DNA of 64,000 nt, from positions 1,178,001-1,242,000 of the forward strand of contig MSED01000003.1 of assembly GCA_002099365.1 (NCBI GenBank). The letters are read 5' to 3'. The notes beneath the pieces were generated by a model, which ran no database searches, was not told the origin of the DNA, and saw nothing but the letters and a program-made list of their open reading frames with translations. This DNA is from Phialophora verrucosa. Taxonomy: Eukaryota > Ascomycota > Eurotiomycetes > Chaetothyriales > Herpotrichiellaceae. This document shows positions 22,535 to 34,464 of this stretch, piece by piece. A program made the position numbers and the translations under genes. The number at the start of each line of letters is the position of its first letter. Position 1 is the first letter of the stretch.

Positions 22535-24891
22535 CTCCGCTGTCCTCAGATTGACCTATCTGACTTCTGAGCTTCAAGGCTGAGCGCCACCGAGCACATC
22601 ATCCAATACAATTTGGTACCGCGTCCTTAGCCACCGTCAACCCGCAGACCATGACGCCGTTCCAAGTCGCGCAAGCATGTATTCCAGAGATTGACTCTCG
22701 CACGGGTCAACCGAGCCCTCTCATGGGGTCTAAGTGCCCAGCAGAGTTCGAAGCCGAGATGGAAACAGCCTGCTCGCAGTACTCATAAGCTGCAGGACCA
22801 TCGACACGTCCTAGTTGCGAAAGCTCCTCGGCCATGGTCGATGAGACGCTTCAGCGACCAGTGTCACGAAACGCAGTGGCCGAAGAGCCAGCTCTATATG
22901 TGCACGGAATATGCAGATCTATATGCGTGCTTTCTAATCGGCCTCTGCATCGTTGTCAGAGTTACGCTTGTGACGCCCAAGTGTCACCGGCACATGGCAA
23001 TGAGGCGCCGATCTCGACTGAGCCATCACGATTGGCTAGGTCTCTCGTCCACGACTCCCAGAGGCCAAGGTCGCACGCTCCACATATTAAAAAACTGGAC
23101 AATACGGCCTAGTTGGTGGAGACATGTGGGTGCACACGAGCAGGACACACTACGAGTATTCTGATGGTACTCTACATCAAATCACTTTTGGTAAGCCAGG
23201 TCCCTGAAGCAAGGACTGGTTGGTCCACGCGGCACGAGAGCAATCATACGCTTTCCTCTCTTGGGACGACTGCCAAAAGAGAACACGCTGCGACGCAGCC
23301 TTACACCTCCAGCCTTGCCTCGTATAGAACTTCAACATGCGATGTCATTGCCACGCGGTTCCAATGCTACACAATTGTCCAGCATGACCTCATCCTCTTC
23401 AGTCGCACGTCTCACGGTATACGACTTCCTTTTTTGCTAATTTCCTCCTTCTTCCCCGTCCACCTACCGTCATTAGCCTATATCTGGTTTGTAACCTCAC
23501 CTACAATCTGCTGTTTCAACTTATGACTGTTTCAATCATTAGCTACAGTCTATGTCGCCGATTGGCCTCCGTCTCTATGGACTTGATTGCTCATGCTTTG
23601 TCACGGGGTTTTTGACAATATCTCGCCACTGAAACAGGTCATTCCCTGCAACAAGTTTGTCACGATGCCATTCTCGACATGCACGTCTTCCCGTTCCAAC
23701 GCATGCACCCTGTCGGTCTCTCTACGAACCCTTACACAGCAAATCATTCCTGTTTCTCAGGTGCGCCTTTCCTTCCGGCGCAACAGGATACCCTGTCTTT
23801 TGGAGGACTAGGTTACGTTGGCCTTCCAGTGTGAATGACACCTTCCCTATTCTGAATTGGAGCGCCTACCGGTTTGAAGGCGCCTTCCTGAAGGATTCAG
23901 TCCTCCGCGCCTACTTTTCCTGCTGCTGTTACGGTTTCCCTGTTCGAACACGCATTTTATGTTTCTCATGATCACGCCAAAGCCAGACAAGGCTGACTTG
24001 CTGCGACGGGGCTGGACTGATCACCCAGCGAGAGCCCTGCATCGGGTCATGAATGTCCCTACTTGTCGAACCTCTACATAGGCCCCGGCCCCCTACCCAC
24101 ACTGGAAAAGGTTTCGATCATGCTGTTTAGGTAGCATGGGAAATACTGTACATTACTCCCGGAAATGGACGGAAGTCCTAGCGGATGGTCGGCCACGGCG
24201 CGAAGGGGCCATACCGCTTGCGAACCATGGGATCCTAGATCTAATGTGACTTACGGAGCAGAGGCCCGATCCGATCTTTGGCGCATAGCTTGTGAAGTCT
24301 GCCCGTCTTCCTACCCGGAGTTTATATAGTCTGTCCGTCCTCATACCCCGGAGTGTCGGGCGGGCAAATTGGACAAGCAGAGCGGGTAATATAGTATTTA
24401 AATCCTCTCGGCTTTATATTTGCGTCTTGCACTTGTCGTTGTACCCTTGCGATTGGGTCTCATTCCTTGGCCCTCCCATCACAACGGGCACACAAATCGC
24501 GGTTACCTTACCTGCCTTCCTCTACACAACGATGAAGAAAATGTCGGGGACTATTGTGGGAACTAGGTCGCTGAGACAGCATTGAACCCTCGATAGACTC
24601 GACAACCGTGGCGCGCCTTCGCACAAGAGGTTCGATCGATCGATGGCATGAGATGGGGGGAAGGAAAAGAAAGAAAGGCCTCTTTTGGTTCAAATGGGAT
24701 GGATGGGACTGAATTCCCAGCTATATCGATCAGGTAGTGGGCCTCAACTCCATGCTTATCATAACACGCCATTTTGGATTCTATTCATTACACATGTGCC
24801 GGCTTCAAATCTCCGCGAACTCATTAAACGTTGCAACGCCCAGCGCTGGTCCTGGCCCCGGTCTCGGTCTCTCTCCAGCGCCATCGATCCG
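22535..24891. other. 2.36-kb non-coding gap between two convergent genes
   Basis: Lies between the 3' ends of the glutaminyl cyclase-like gene and the DUF7053 gene. No frame resembles a known family, and the longest ones (22691-23164, 23113-23526) have no domain-like composition. A TATA-like GGAGTTTATATAG occurs near 24320, followed by a second CCGGAGTGT copy, but no plausible gene follows. No tRNA or transposon ends were seen. Confidence 0.5.
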
Positions 24892-26070
24892 CTACCTGCT
24901 ACCGCTGTGTGGCCGCTGCTGCTGCTGCCGCAGCGGCTGCTGGGACGAGGGCAGCTCCGATATCATGCTCATCCGGTCCGTGTTGCCTGAATAGCCCGAG
25001 GCCGCCGACACCATCGACTGGGGTCGGTCCAGGGGATATCCCTGGGCGTTCAATCTCTGGACGTGAAAATTCTCGGATCCCATGCTACTCTGGTCTGACT
25101 GCTGCGCTTGCAGATTGGGCGAGTTCGTGTAGGTCCCGGTGTCGGAGCCCGACAGCTCAGACATGGTACTCAGTCGATGGTCGACCGGCGGAGAATCATG
25201 CGTTGGCGGTGCAAGATGGCCGGTGTGGAATGTCGAGCCCGGTAACTCGGCGAGGAACTGTTTCGGTGGTTCGGGCTGCTTCAGCGCTGCGTAATAGCTC
25301 ATCCGCTGCGGCTGGCCCATGGGCTGATAACTCATCCGCTTGTCGTCATTTCGGAAGGCCGGGTGGTTGGCCATGGTCTGCCAGCCCATGTCTTGTTGCG
25401 GGGACAGCATCTGCGGCGACAGCGGTCTGTTGTAGATTGCGGGCGCGTTCACAATCTGCGAGCTGGACATGTGCGAGCCGGCCTGGAATCGGGGTGTCCC
25501 GGGGCCGGGGGTGATTGGTGTCACTCCAAATGACTTGACCGTCTCCTCCACTCGTTCGGCCTTTTTAAGAATGCGCTCCACCAGCACCTTGTGCGCGTTG
25601 TCGAGGTTCTTGCGCACGAACGAGGTCATGAGCATGTTGCACTTCATGTCGCCGTCTTCTCGGATGTACAGGCCCTCTCGTGGGACGTCGAGGCCGAGTT
25701 CTCTCGGCTCCGGGGGTTCACCGGGCAGAGATCCCCCAATCGTCCACTTTTCCCGGATGTCCAAGCCCATCGGGGCGTAAATGTGAGTTTGTAGGCCTGT
25801 CGGCATGTCGTGGAAGCATGCTTTGTAGCTGACTTTGCCTTTCACCATCCCACCGGGGAGAAAGTGGATCTTGTCCGTCAGCTCTTGCCAGGCACAGTCG
25901 AGGAACTCGTCGGCCGGTGCATCTCGAGGGGTCTTTATGGGGTGGTGTTCGATAACGAGCGGGTTCAGCTCGATCATTTCGTTGTGGTTATGCAGCATTG
26001 CTATCGCGACTTCTCGTGACACCTGCGGCGGGAGAGGGGTAATGTTGGTGAAGAGCGTGCGTTTCGGCAT
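24892..26070 (-). CDS. DUF7053 domain protein, 392 aa
   Basis: Single exon. The first 190 residues have the DUF7053 pattern: MPKRTLFTNITPLPP at the start, ELNPLVIEHHPIKTP, the aromatic WQELTDKIHFLPGG and KVSYKACFHDMPTGLQTHIYAP. This is a START/polyketide-cyclase-like fold family restricted to ascomycetes, with unknown ligand. The second half is low complexity, rich in Ser, Pro, Gln and Met, and ends with a Gln run. The function is unknown. The ATG is well placed at the conserved N-terminus. Confidence 0.85.
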   Translation of the reverse strand: MPKRTLFTNITPLPPQVSREVAIAMLHNHNEMIELNPLVIEHHPIKTPRDAPADEFLDCAWQELTDKIHFLPGGMVKGKVSYKACFHDMPTGLQTHIYAPMGLDIREKWTIGGSLPGEPPEPRELGLDVPREGLYIREDGDMKCNMLMTSFVRKNLDNAHKVLVERILKKAERVEETVKSFGVTPITPGPGTPRFQAGSHMSSSQIVNAPAIYNRPLSPQMLSPQQDMGWQTMANHPAFRNDDKRMSYQPMGQPQRMSYYAALKQPEPPKQFLAELPGSTFHTGHLAPPTHDSPPVDHRLSTMSELSGSDTGTYTNSPNLQAQQSDQSSMGSENFHVQRLNAQGYPLDRPQSMVSAASGYSGNTDRMSMISELPSSQQPLRQQQQRPHSGSR

Positions 26071-26932
26071 GGCGACAGCTGTCGGTCAGCCGCTCAGGGT
26101 AGGTGGACGTTTCTCGCCTATCGATCGATACTCCTCGACGGACAGGACAGGTGACTGTTCTCAATTCCGAAGAAAGATGGGTGGTGGTGACAGGTTGAAG
26201 ACGTTTCCCGTCTTCTTGCTGCCAGGGAAGACTCGCACTGTAGCGACTCTAGCGAGAGTCTGCGTCGGGAGGCAGTTTAAGGGATGATATCGCCCAGACC
26301 CAGCTGCTTGTCTGTGCCTGAGTCGGCAGCCTCTCTGTTTAAAGCCGGCTAAGCAAATAGTCATTTCTTGGTAAGGATACATCCCCTCATGGCCCTAAGA
26401 ATAGCTAGTGCTTATCAGCTTTCGGAAATGGTTAACGGTGCCAATTCACAGACTTGAGTTTGTGGCTGACGGCATCTGTATTGGTCGAGGCCCTTCTGTC
26501 CTGGAGCTTCGCTCGCTTCTGCCTCCTCGTCGCATTGATACCCACCTTTTCGGCTAGTTCTATGCGGATACGCTCGTTGATCCTCACGGTCCTCTACTTT
26601 CGAAACACAAGTTTCGGAAACGTAAGAACAGTGCTTGGCGGAGATAGTGTCCCTCGGAGGAAGCATGACAGATACTTAGATATAGTCCGACGCTCTCAGC
26701 ATGTTTGCGACGAGGAAGGAGTGACCAGCTTGTTACCCAAGACCCGCCTACGGTCCTGTAAGTGCTGCGTCCTGTGTGTGACACGGACGCCGCGGACGGC
26801 TGCGCTGACCACCAAAATACGAGCATGACCCTCCCGTTCTATGTGGGACCGCACCGCCACACTGAGCCCCCGTTCGTAAGTCGTTCCACCGTATCTCGAA
26901 TTCGAAACCGTATAAATGCGCAACTTCGCCAC
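26071..26932. other. intergenic, DUF7053 promoter and CDC43 3' flank
   Basis: 862 bp upstream of the DUF7053 start and downstream of the CDC43 stop. Short frames on both strands have no family resemblance. I see no RNA gene. Confidence 0.45.
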
Positions 26933-28442
26933 CTATCTCAGATTCTTCATTCTCTCTACAGCCTCGGCGCTCATGCAGAATGTCGGATCGAACGCCTTCA
27001 GTCCAGGTTCGTTGTATATGGCCAGCGCCGCGAGGCCGAGATATGAGTGCAGCAGATCTAGGATGGGCCCTTCAGTGAGCCGGAGTCTTCGAAGACCTAT
27101 TTCGCGCAAGATCTGGGGCCAACTCACCAGGAATCTCTCCGGGTCCTTTGGCGAAGCCGCCAATTATATGGGTGACTTTCCCGAGCAGATAGCTTCGCAT
27201 TGCCTCCGTATCAACCAGATGGTGTTGCTGAAGGATCTGCAGGTGCATCAGTTGGGAAACTTGCAACAGACTCGTTTCGATATGTAGAGGCACTGACCGC
27301 GAGGGCTCCTACATTCCAGAAGCAGTAGCACGTGTCTGCTATCTTTTCACACCGGCCACAGAACCCGGCCATGAATTTTTCGGATTCCAGACCTTGCTGC
27401 ATTGGAGACATGTCAAACGATGATGGCTCAGCTTCCACTTGCTCAAGTTGGCTGTCTGGAGCGGCTTGGTCTTCGGCTTGATCTTCGTCATCATAATCGT
27501 CGTCGACTTCGTCCTCGTACTCTTCGATCCAGCTCGTCTGCCGATTTAGCATCCACCGTGTACAGCTGGCAAGGTCGACGTTGGATCGTTTGGCCATTTC
27601 GTCAATCGATACCGCCGGTGTCTGAAGAAGGCTGAGAAACGAAAGCGTCGCGATGCCGCAATAGTTCAGCCCAGCTACCCAGGAAGTCAGAACGTAGGTT
27701 GCTAGTCCACGATATCACCAGGGCTGAAAGGGACGTACAATGCGGCTCCAGCAAGGGAGCTTGACCAATGCCACCTTCAATAGACTGAGATAGACGCAAG
27801 TCGTCAGCAATAGCCACTCAGTAGACCTTTGAGAGAACTCCTCACCTGACAATTTGCAATGTATCGTTGCAACTCCAGCTCGTCAAAGGCCTGCTTTTCT
27901 CCGTCTTTTCCCTTCCCTTGTAGGATCTTCATAATCCCCACCGCGCACATGCAGTGTCTCGGATCATCCGCGCCTTCTACGGCGTCGTCCTCGCCCAGAA
28001 ACTCGCCGAAGCTCCCGTTCGGGCGTTGCAAGCTCCTCACCCACGCGAGACACTCCTTCTTCTTCACCCTCGCCAGATCGTCGCCCAACAGGACGAGCGT
28101 GGCCAGCGCGAAGAACGTGTTGGGCAGGTTCGCCGGGTCCCAGTGCCAATTGTGGTAGCTGCGCAGCCCGCCGAGCATCGTGCCCGTGAAGCCGCGGAAC
28201 CCGCCCGTGTGCACGACCTGGCAGCCGTAGATCCATTCGATCCAGCTGTGTCTCTCGGCTGCGGGGACGACCGTGTCCAGCGCGTCCAGAAGATCCAAGG
28301 CCGCGACGATGAAGAAGCCGAAGCTCATGCGGCTCGATTCGCCCGACGTGTATGGCTCAGGCAGGACCTGCGCGCATCGTTTCCAGTACTTGATGTGCCG
28401 GTCCTTGTCGAGACGGTACTGGTCTTCCTGTGAGGGAGGCAT
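26933..28442 (-). CDS. CDC43: geranylgeranyltransferase type I beta subunit, 417 aa, five exons
   Basis: Zinc-bearing catalytic subunit that prenylates CaaX proteins such as Rho GTPases; partner of the RAM2 alpha subunit. Exons on the minus strand: 28442-27846, 27784-27739, 27674-27298, 27236-27128 and 27057-26933 (1254 nt in frame). Prenyltransferase repeats are visible (VHTGGFRGFTG, RPNGSFGEFLG, SIEGGIGQAP). The zinc ligands are the Asp and second Cys of ADTCYCFW and the His of LLHSYLGLAAL. An acidic insert of about 40 residues (EEYEDEVDDDYDDE onwards, 27440-27540) interrupts the domain between two helices and makes the protein longer than the yeast one. The 46-nt exon 2 is short but encodes a conserved repeat. 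Confidence 0.9.
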
Positions 28443-29214
28443 GACTGACTATGTCACTCGGCCAGACCAGACCAGACCATCGAACACTGGTGGAAGTGGG
28501 GACCAATTTGATCGTGAACCATACAGCATACACCATACACCATATACCATATGCGGGATACTGTATACCATATACCGTATGATCGAGTGATTCCACGATT
28601 TCAACACCTTTCAAGAGACGGTGAGTGATTGGCGAGCGGGCTCGAAGCCGAAATCCTGCTAGAGCCACGGGCGGTGCAAACGGCCACACACAGCGCACGG
28701 GCCACAGTTGAAGGTCAATTGATTGTGGAAATTATCTGTTTTATTCGCGCTGGCTTTGCTTTGCAACGCAGAAGTATGAGTCCCAGGACATCCCTAGCGA
28801 GGTGTGCATGATTGGAATAGGTGTATGTGTGTGGCACGCCAAAGATGGATGCAAAGTGCTGAAACAAAAGCCCTTTAGTCTACATGTATCGTGCCCAGAA
28901 TTGGGGTTCGTCAACTCAATATAACTCAATACTTTTGTGGTCGCTCGAAAACCAGCTTTGAAGTATCCTAAGCAATGTGACGTTTGTTACTGAATGAATC
29001 TGAGTACACCGCCTGCCTGCTGCTGATAGCCCCGGTCTATGTAGTCGTCTCTGCTTCAATTCATTGCCTTCGTCTTCTCATGAAATTGGCGTGCCTGAAT
29101 CGGCTCTACTTATGCAATATCCCGAAAAGAACTGCGCCTGAACGTTGGTGTGCGGTGTGTGTGGTGCGCGAGATACACCCAAAAATCGATCTATCAACGT
29201 CGCATCGCATCACA
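28443..29214. promoter_or_regulatory. upstream region of CDC43 and 3' flank of eIF3j
   Basis: 772 bp. Next to the CDC43 start it contains three CCAGA units (about 28464-28480) and a dense block of CCATA-type repeats (28518-28581, listed separately). The remainder has no recognisable coding content. Confidence 0.5.
28518..28581. repeat. CCATACA/CCATATA short repeat block
   Basis: About 64 bp made of near-repeats CATACAG, CATACAC, CCATACAC, CCATATAC, CATATG, then TATACCATATACCGTATG. Being rich in ATAC and its reverse GTAT, it can also fold on itself. It lies about 80 bp upstream of the CDC43 start codon. Confidence 0.7.
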
Positions 29215-30183
29215 TCACATAAAATCATCCTCACCCAGTCCATCGTCGTAGCTAGTCGTGTCTGCCACCCCTCTGCCCATATCCCGCGTTGCTGCGAGAG
29301 AGGACTTGGTCTTCGCTGCCTTGCTCTTCTTGCCACCCTTCTCCTTCTCCTTCTCCTCCTTCATCTTCTCATTGCTCAGCGCCGTCAGCGCGCTCGCGGC
29401 CTTCTTGATGTCTGCACTAGGTAGATCGGCGCATATCTGTTTCACAAAGGTGGCCACCCAAAGCGAATAGTGCGGTTTCGACGACGCGGCTGTGAGTAGG
29501 GGCACCAGGGTGGCCGAGAGTGCGTCAAACTGCGATTTCGTGGTGGGTTTGAAAAGAGGGTACTTGGAGAGATCGATCGCCTGGCCTGGGTTCGCTTTGT
29601 CTTCTATTATCACGGCTTTGTTGGGCGCGGTTCGCGTCTTCGGTCCCATTCCAACGTTGGCGAAGAGATCCTGAGCGTGTTTAAGATCGGCTTCCTGTTC
29701 GGTCTGTCGTAACCGTGCACGTTTTGCTGCGTCGTCCTCTTCTTCTGAGCTCTCCTCCTCTTCCTCCTGGGCGCGTCTGCGTCGGTTCGCTTCACGGTGC
29801 TCCTCTATGCGCTGAGACTTTGGCTTCTTGTTTGCCGCGGCTTCGGCGTCGGCCTTCGCCTTCGCTGCGGCTGCTTTCGCGGCTTTCTCGCGTTCGGCTT
29901 CCGAGTCCTCTTCTTCCTCCCAGTTATCAGCAACCTAGAACGTGTCAGTTTCGCCATGCGGTCTCTTTCCCCGAACCTGCCAACGTACGTCGGAGTCTTC
30001 TTCGTCGGCAAACTTGCGGCGGGGAACAGGGACGTCTATAGACTCTTCCTCAGAAGACTCCTCGGACTCGTCGTCTGCATCGCAAGAAGGTTAGCAACAT
30101 GAGATGAGGGGTTTCTGCTCGATGCGAAGGAAAATTGCCCCGCCATGGGTTCAAGACGACTCACCCCACTTAGAAGGAGGCAT
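29215..30183 (-). CDS. HCR1: translation initiation factor eIF3 subunit J, 274 aa, three exons
   Basis: Loosely bound eIF3 subunit that helps place the 40S subunit and recycle ribosomes. Exons on the minus strand: 30183-30165 (only 19 nt, encoding MPPSKW and the first base of the next codon), 30074-29989 and 29934-29215; 825 nt in frame. Typical features: N-terminal MPPSKWDDES, a long acidic and Lys/Arg/Glu coiled-coil region, then the core KYPLFKPTTKSQFDALSATLVPLL and WVATFVKQICADL. The terminus is acidic (GLGEDDFM). Length matches fungal eIF3j. Confidence 0.93.
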
Positions 30184-31378
30184 GATTGTGTGGATACGCG
30201 AGAAGTCACAGTCAATTTTTCTCTGCTTCTGGCGACGTTGGATAGCAGCTGTATCTGAGTATCTGCGCAAAGTGAATCGGGTTCGTATCGGATGGAGAAT
30301 GGGATGCAGAGAGAAGCGGTTCAATGACGAGGAATTTCGAATCGGAACTTGGAAGGGGCGCTGAATGCCAAGTGTTGGAAAAACTGTTGCCGCCTTATGC
30401 CCCACCGGTGGTTCGCGCTAAAGCGAAGCGAAATCCGCTTGACGGTCACGTTATTTGTTCACCAAAACGATGCCGCTTTAAGATGATTTTCCTTGACTCA
30501 TTCTCTACGAAGCGAGAGATGCATAGGAGAAACGGTCGACGTAATGCGAGTAATGAACGGCAGAAAGAGTTTTATTCAAGACTCAGCGGCGCAGATGTAC
30601 AAGCTATTTCAGGTGCAAGCTGGATTAGCATCCTCGAGAGAATACTTTCTTGTCTATTGTCACAGCCCTGCCTTCGCAGTTGCGATGCTGCGACTGAAAT
30701 TCAGGAATAAAACACCCAGTTCCGGGTTTGTGGCGATTCTTCGCTTCCCTCCCCGCCTAGAGTCGGCCTGAAAATGAGGATTCCCTATGACAGTTGAGAA
30801 TCGGAAGGACACGTATGAACGCTCGTGTCGGGCTGAACGAATGCGCATGGCTCCTTTCCTAACGAGAACAAGCCTGGACTCGCTCCTCATGTCGAGGCGG
30901 GAGACTGCTAACTATCTTCCCCGAGGCTGCTGTGCATGAGGATGAGTCATTGGAGTTCTAGGGACTTGCGGGTTGCTGCATTGAGTGAGCTACGTCTTGC
31001 CTGCATGATCTATTCGACACCAGCTGAGCCTAAGGACGTTGACGCGTAAATTTCATATCCCACTATCGATGCTAAAGTCGAAGCAACGGATTATGCTTGT
31101 TTCTCAAGTTCCCCATTGCTGATTCCTCTTTGGCAGGCTTCTTCGACAGGTTAGATTAACAAATTCTTCGTAAGCTATGGAAGTAGCAGCCTTCATTCTT
31201 CACCTCCCACCAACGCCCACTCAAGGACGCTTCGTCATGCTTGAAGAATCCACCAAGTCATTCCACGACGTCGACACCGTCACGCCTCCCCTAGGAAATC
31301 CGGCCTCGTGGGCTGTAACGGGCCTCTCCCCATCCATCCTCGGCGCAAACAGTTTGGCCATCGTTATCCCGGACCTCC
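30184..31378. other. non-coding stretch at the edge of the accessory block
   Basis: About 1.2 kb upstream of eIF3j. It should contain the eIF3j promoter close to 30184. Short frames show no family resemblance, and no repeats are evident. Confidence 0.4.
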
Positions 31379-31738
31379 TCAACCCGGAGTGGCGCGCCAC
31401 TCTCGCCAAACAAGACCCCTTGCCAGACGGTCGATGATTGTGATCGGCCAAGCGTAACATTTGTCGCTCTTGCGAAGTAGAATCTGATGAGGTTTGTCCA
31501 TAGGGCCAACACAATACGACGTAGCATCGTAGTGGGACTCTGAGTCGAGCAACACTGAGTCTAGAGATCCCACGATCTGCTGATCAAACTCCCCATGTTC
31601 TAGACTCAAGATCCTTATCCACGTTTTGGAGTCTTGCAGCGCATCCCACTTGTAGGCCTCCATTTCAGTGGAGCCGACATATATCATGGGGCTCAAGCTC
31701 AAGCAAGACTTTGGAATACAAGCTGTCATGAATTCCAA
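31379..31738 (-). pseudogene. remnant of a HET (heterokaryon incompatibility) domain gene
   Basis: A 119-codon open frame contains TWIRILSLEHGEFDQQIVGSL, then ESHYDATSYCVGPMDKPHQILL. This matches the start of the HET domain, where the pattern is IR-hydrophobic-L, a Cys/Ser-L stretch, Y-x-ALSY-V/C-WG and then I-x-ING. Here the normally invariant Trp-Gly is degraded to Val-Gly, and the remaining three quarters of the domain is missing downstream in any frame. HET proteins trigger cell death on non-self fusion. A relic is the best reading. Confidence 0.6.
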
Positions 31739-32924
31739 CCTGCCAGGGACATGTCAAGTTCCACATCCGGGAGCCAACGAAGCGTCGTTATTCGAGAACA
31801 AGCGTTGTTTCCTCGTTATACTCGTATTTGAGTCTGTCGTGACCGCGCTCATTGGTACCCTCTTGATCTGGTCATTAATACTAATCCTGCCAAGGCGGCA
31901 TCCTTATTCTCGCGACATCACGCTATCCAAGATGCGTGTCTCAGGCAGGGGTAAATCCCTACTGCTCTCCTAGAAAACTGATATCCTCCGTCATGTGATG
32001 AGTTGATATCCTGGGCGCGTGCGGAGAGATCTACTTTGCTGCCGTTACGTATATACGGCAATCATCCTCTACTTATTTCGGCCGAAGTTGGCGATTGTCC
32101 TTCTTTCCAGAATTTATCCTTGTCATCTTTTTGAGGAGGAAAGTTATTAGCCCGAGTCCGCTGGAGGGGGGACTTTGTACGTCAATAGAAGGAGAGCAGA
32201 TGTCCTTGTTGGCGTTGGATGCGTTTAAGAATTCGGGATGAAGGTGAGAGTGAAGGTAGGAAGGAGGACGCGAAGTTGAGAGAGAGCTGAGTGGTTTTAA
32301 AAGCGGCACGGGCCGTGTGAGTCTCGTACTGTAGGAGCTTGGGATTTTCCACGCGCATATCCACTAAAAACACGAGCCTTTAAACGCAGCGCGCCTCAGT
32401 CTACTGTGGACGATCAGAACGGCACAACTCGAGTCTGGTTGACCTGTACGGAGTACGGATAACGGGCTGCGGAGGCTCAGCTGGCGTTGAAAAGCCCGGA
32501 GCAAATAGTCCGAAGTCACAATCGAAAGCCTCAGCCCAATATTACCTGTACACATCAAGTGTTAGCTCCGTATCACGTGAAGCTGATTGATCATATTCTG
32601 CTCCCTTGGCCGCCTAAGCATCAGATAGCCGGAGTAAATCCTGGTAACACAAAACAGGTACGTAATTATACAAAGAGACAAAGTCGTTACGCGTCACGCA
32701 GTCCCCGTCGAAGTCATTAAGTACCTCAATGAAGATCAACAAGGATATTCTGCCTCGGCGTGGAGGGTTTTCGTGCCGCGTTTTACCGGCTAAGACGGCA
32801 CGGATCTCCGAAATGAGGATAGCACCAAGGTCACTGCAGACGGCTCCGGTCGACTTCAAATCTGCTCGCCGCGCCGAGAAAGCGTTTGTCTGTGGTGTCA
32901 ATATGTTTTGTCTTAGGCTGAAGC
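31739..32924. other. non-coding, probable promoter of the MFS gene
   Basis: About 1.2 kb without family-like coding sequence; the 3' part precedes the MFS transporter start and should hold its promoter. I see no transposon end or inverted repeat that I would trust. Confidence 0.4.
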
Positions 32925-34464
32925 ATGTCAATCGACCTCGAGAAGCCTGTTACACCTATTCGCCGCCTCGAAGATGGTCCGCATGAAAAACACGTCGTCG
33001 GAGTCGACGGCAACCAGGAGGTCGATGCGGCGTTTGAAAGTCCGTTCGATCTTCCGATATGGCGGAAATGGGTCATTACCACTCTTCTGGCGTTGATGAC
33101 TACGGCCGTCACGTTTGCGAGCTCTGTCTGGTCTGCAACTATTGCCGTAACGTCAAAGGAGTTCAACGTCAGTGAAACAGTTTCACTCTTGGGCGTATCG
33201 CTCTATGTGTTGGGATTTAGCTTGGGTCCTATTGTTTGGGGTACGTCTGCCAATGTGCCCGAGTCGTCGCATTTCGTGCTGACCTGACCCTGTTGTCGCT
33301 GAAGGTCCATTATCAGAATTCAAAGGACGTCGGTTACCACTCTTTTCAGCCTTCTTCGCATGGACACTCCTCCAAATACCCATCGGAGTGGTCAAAAATC
33401 TCCCTGCACTTCTTGTATGTCGCCTGTTAGCCGGCTGCTTCGGAGCGTCGCCTCAGGTCCTGGTCGGTGCCACGTACGCTGATTTCTGGGAGCCAGCGGA
33501 GCGTGGCGTCGCAACCGCAGTCTACTCAGTAGCTGTCTACGTCGGCCCTACTCTTGGACCCATCTTTGGAGCCCTTCTCACCGAAAGCAGCCTCGGTTGG
33601 CACTGGACGGGCTGGGTGTCCCTCATTCTTGGCGTCGCTGTGGGAATTCCGGCATTCCTCTTCATCCCCGAGACATATGGCCCAACCCTCCAACAAAGAG
33701 CGAACAAGAAACTCAATTTGGCACAAGGCTCCTCAGCATTGACCGCACAGAACGTCAAGAAAGCCCCGGCCTTTGCCGAATTTGTACACAAGTACATGTT
33801 CAAGCCCGCAATCATGTTCTGCGTCGAGCCAATGCTCATGGTCATGGCGTTATACATTGCCATCGTCTATGGGATCCTCTATCTGACCTTCTTCGCATTT
33901 CCATACAGCTTCGTCCAAGGCCGAGGTTGGGACCCTCGTACCGGGACCCTCCCCTTTTTGAGCATCTTGACAAGTGTGGTCGTATCTGCAATCGGAGTGG
34001 CCCTGTATTCGAAACGTTATTATCGTCCCAGGCTCCGGGCTCGCGGTTCGGTCTTACCCGAGGACCGCTTACCCTTGGTCATGCTCGGTAGCATCATTCT
34101 GCCAATCGGGCTCTTTTTCTTCGCTTGGACCTCATCACGCAAGATCTCCCCAGTTCCGCAAATCATCGCCGGGTTTTTCATCGGAAGTGGCATCATGCTC
34201 ATTTTCACCAACGCTGTGGCGTTTCTGGTCGACATCTACCTTCAGTCCGCTGCCAGTGCGATGGCGGCCAGCACGATCGTGAGGAGTTTAGTGGCGGCCG
34301 GCTTTCCATTGGCTGCACCACGCATGTACCAATCTTTGGGCACAGCATGGGCTACCAGCGTCCTCGGCTTTCTGTGCGTCTTGGCCATCCCAGCTCCGTT
34401 TCTCTTCTACAAGTACGGGCGGAAGCTGCGACAGATGTCGCGGTTTGCCCCGATGCTAGAATAG
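32925..34464 (+). CDS. MFS transporter, DHA1/multidrug type, 491 aa, two exons
   Basis: Proton-driven exporter of the 12-TM drug:H+ antiporter class at the plasma membrane. Exons 32925-33240 and 33305-34464, intron 64 nt GT-AG, frame kept. A hydrophilic N-terminus of about 45 residues precedes FDLPIWRKWVITTLLALMT. The loop 2-3 signature GPLSEFKGRR (motif A) is rebuilt exactly across the splice site. RLLAGCFGASP and VGPTLGPIFGALLTES (motif C type) follow. Fungal relatives export drugs, polyamines or secondary metabolites; no neighbouring biosynthetic gene indicates a substrate. It is one of two apparently intact genes in the decayed block. Confidence 0.9.

Noticed and set aside
22691..23526. 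Two overlapping plus-strand frames in the 2.36-kb gap
   Set aside because: Composition looks random, no domain motifs, and no splice model joins them sensibly.
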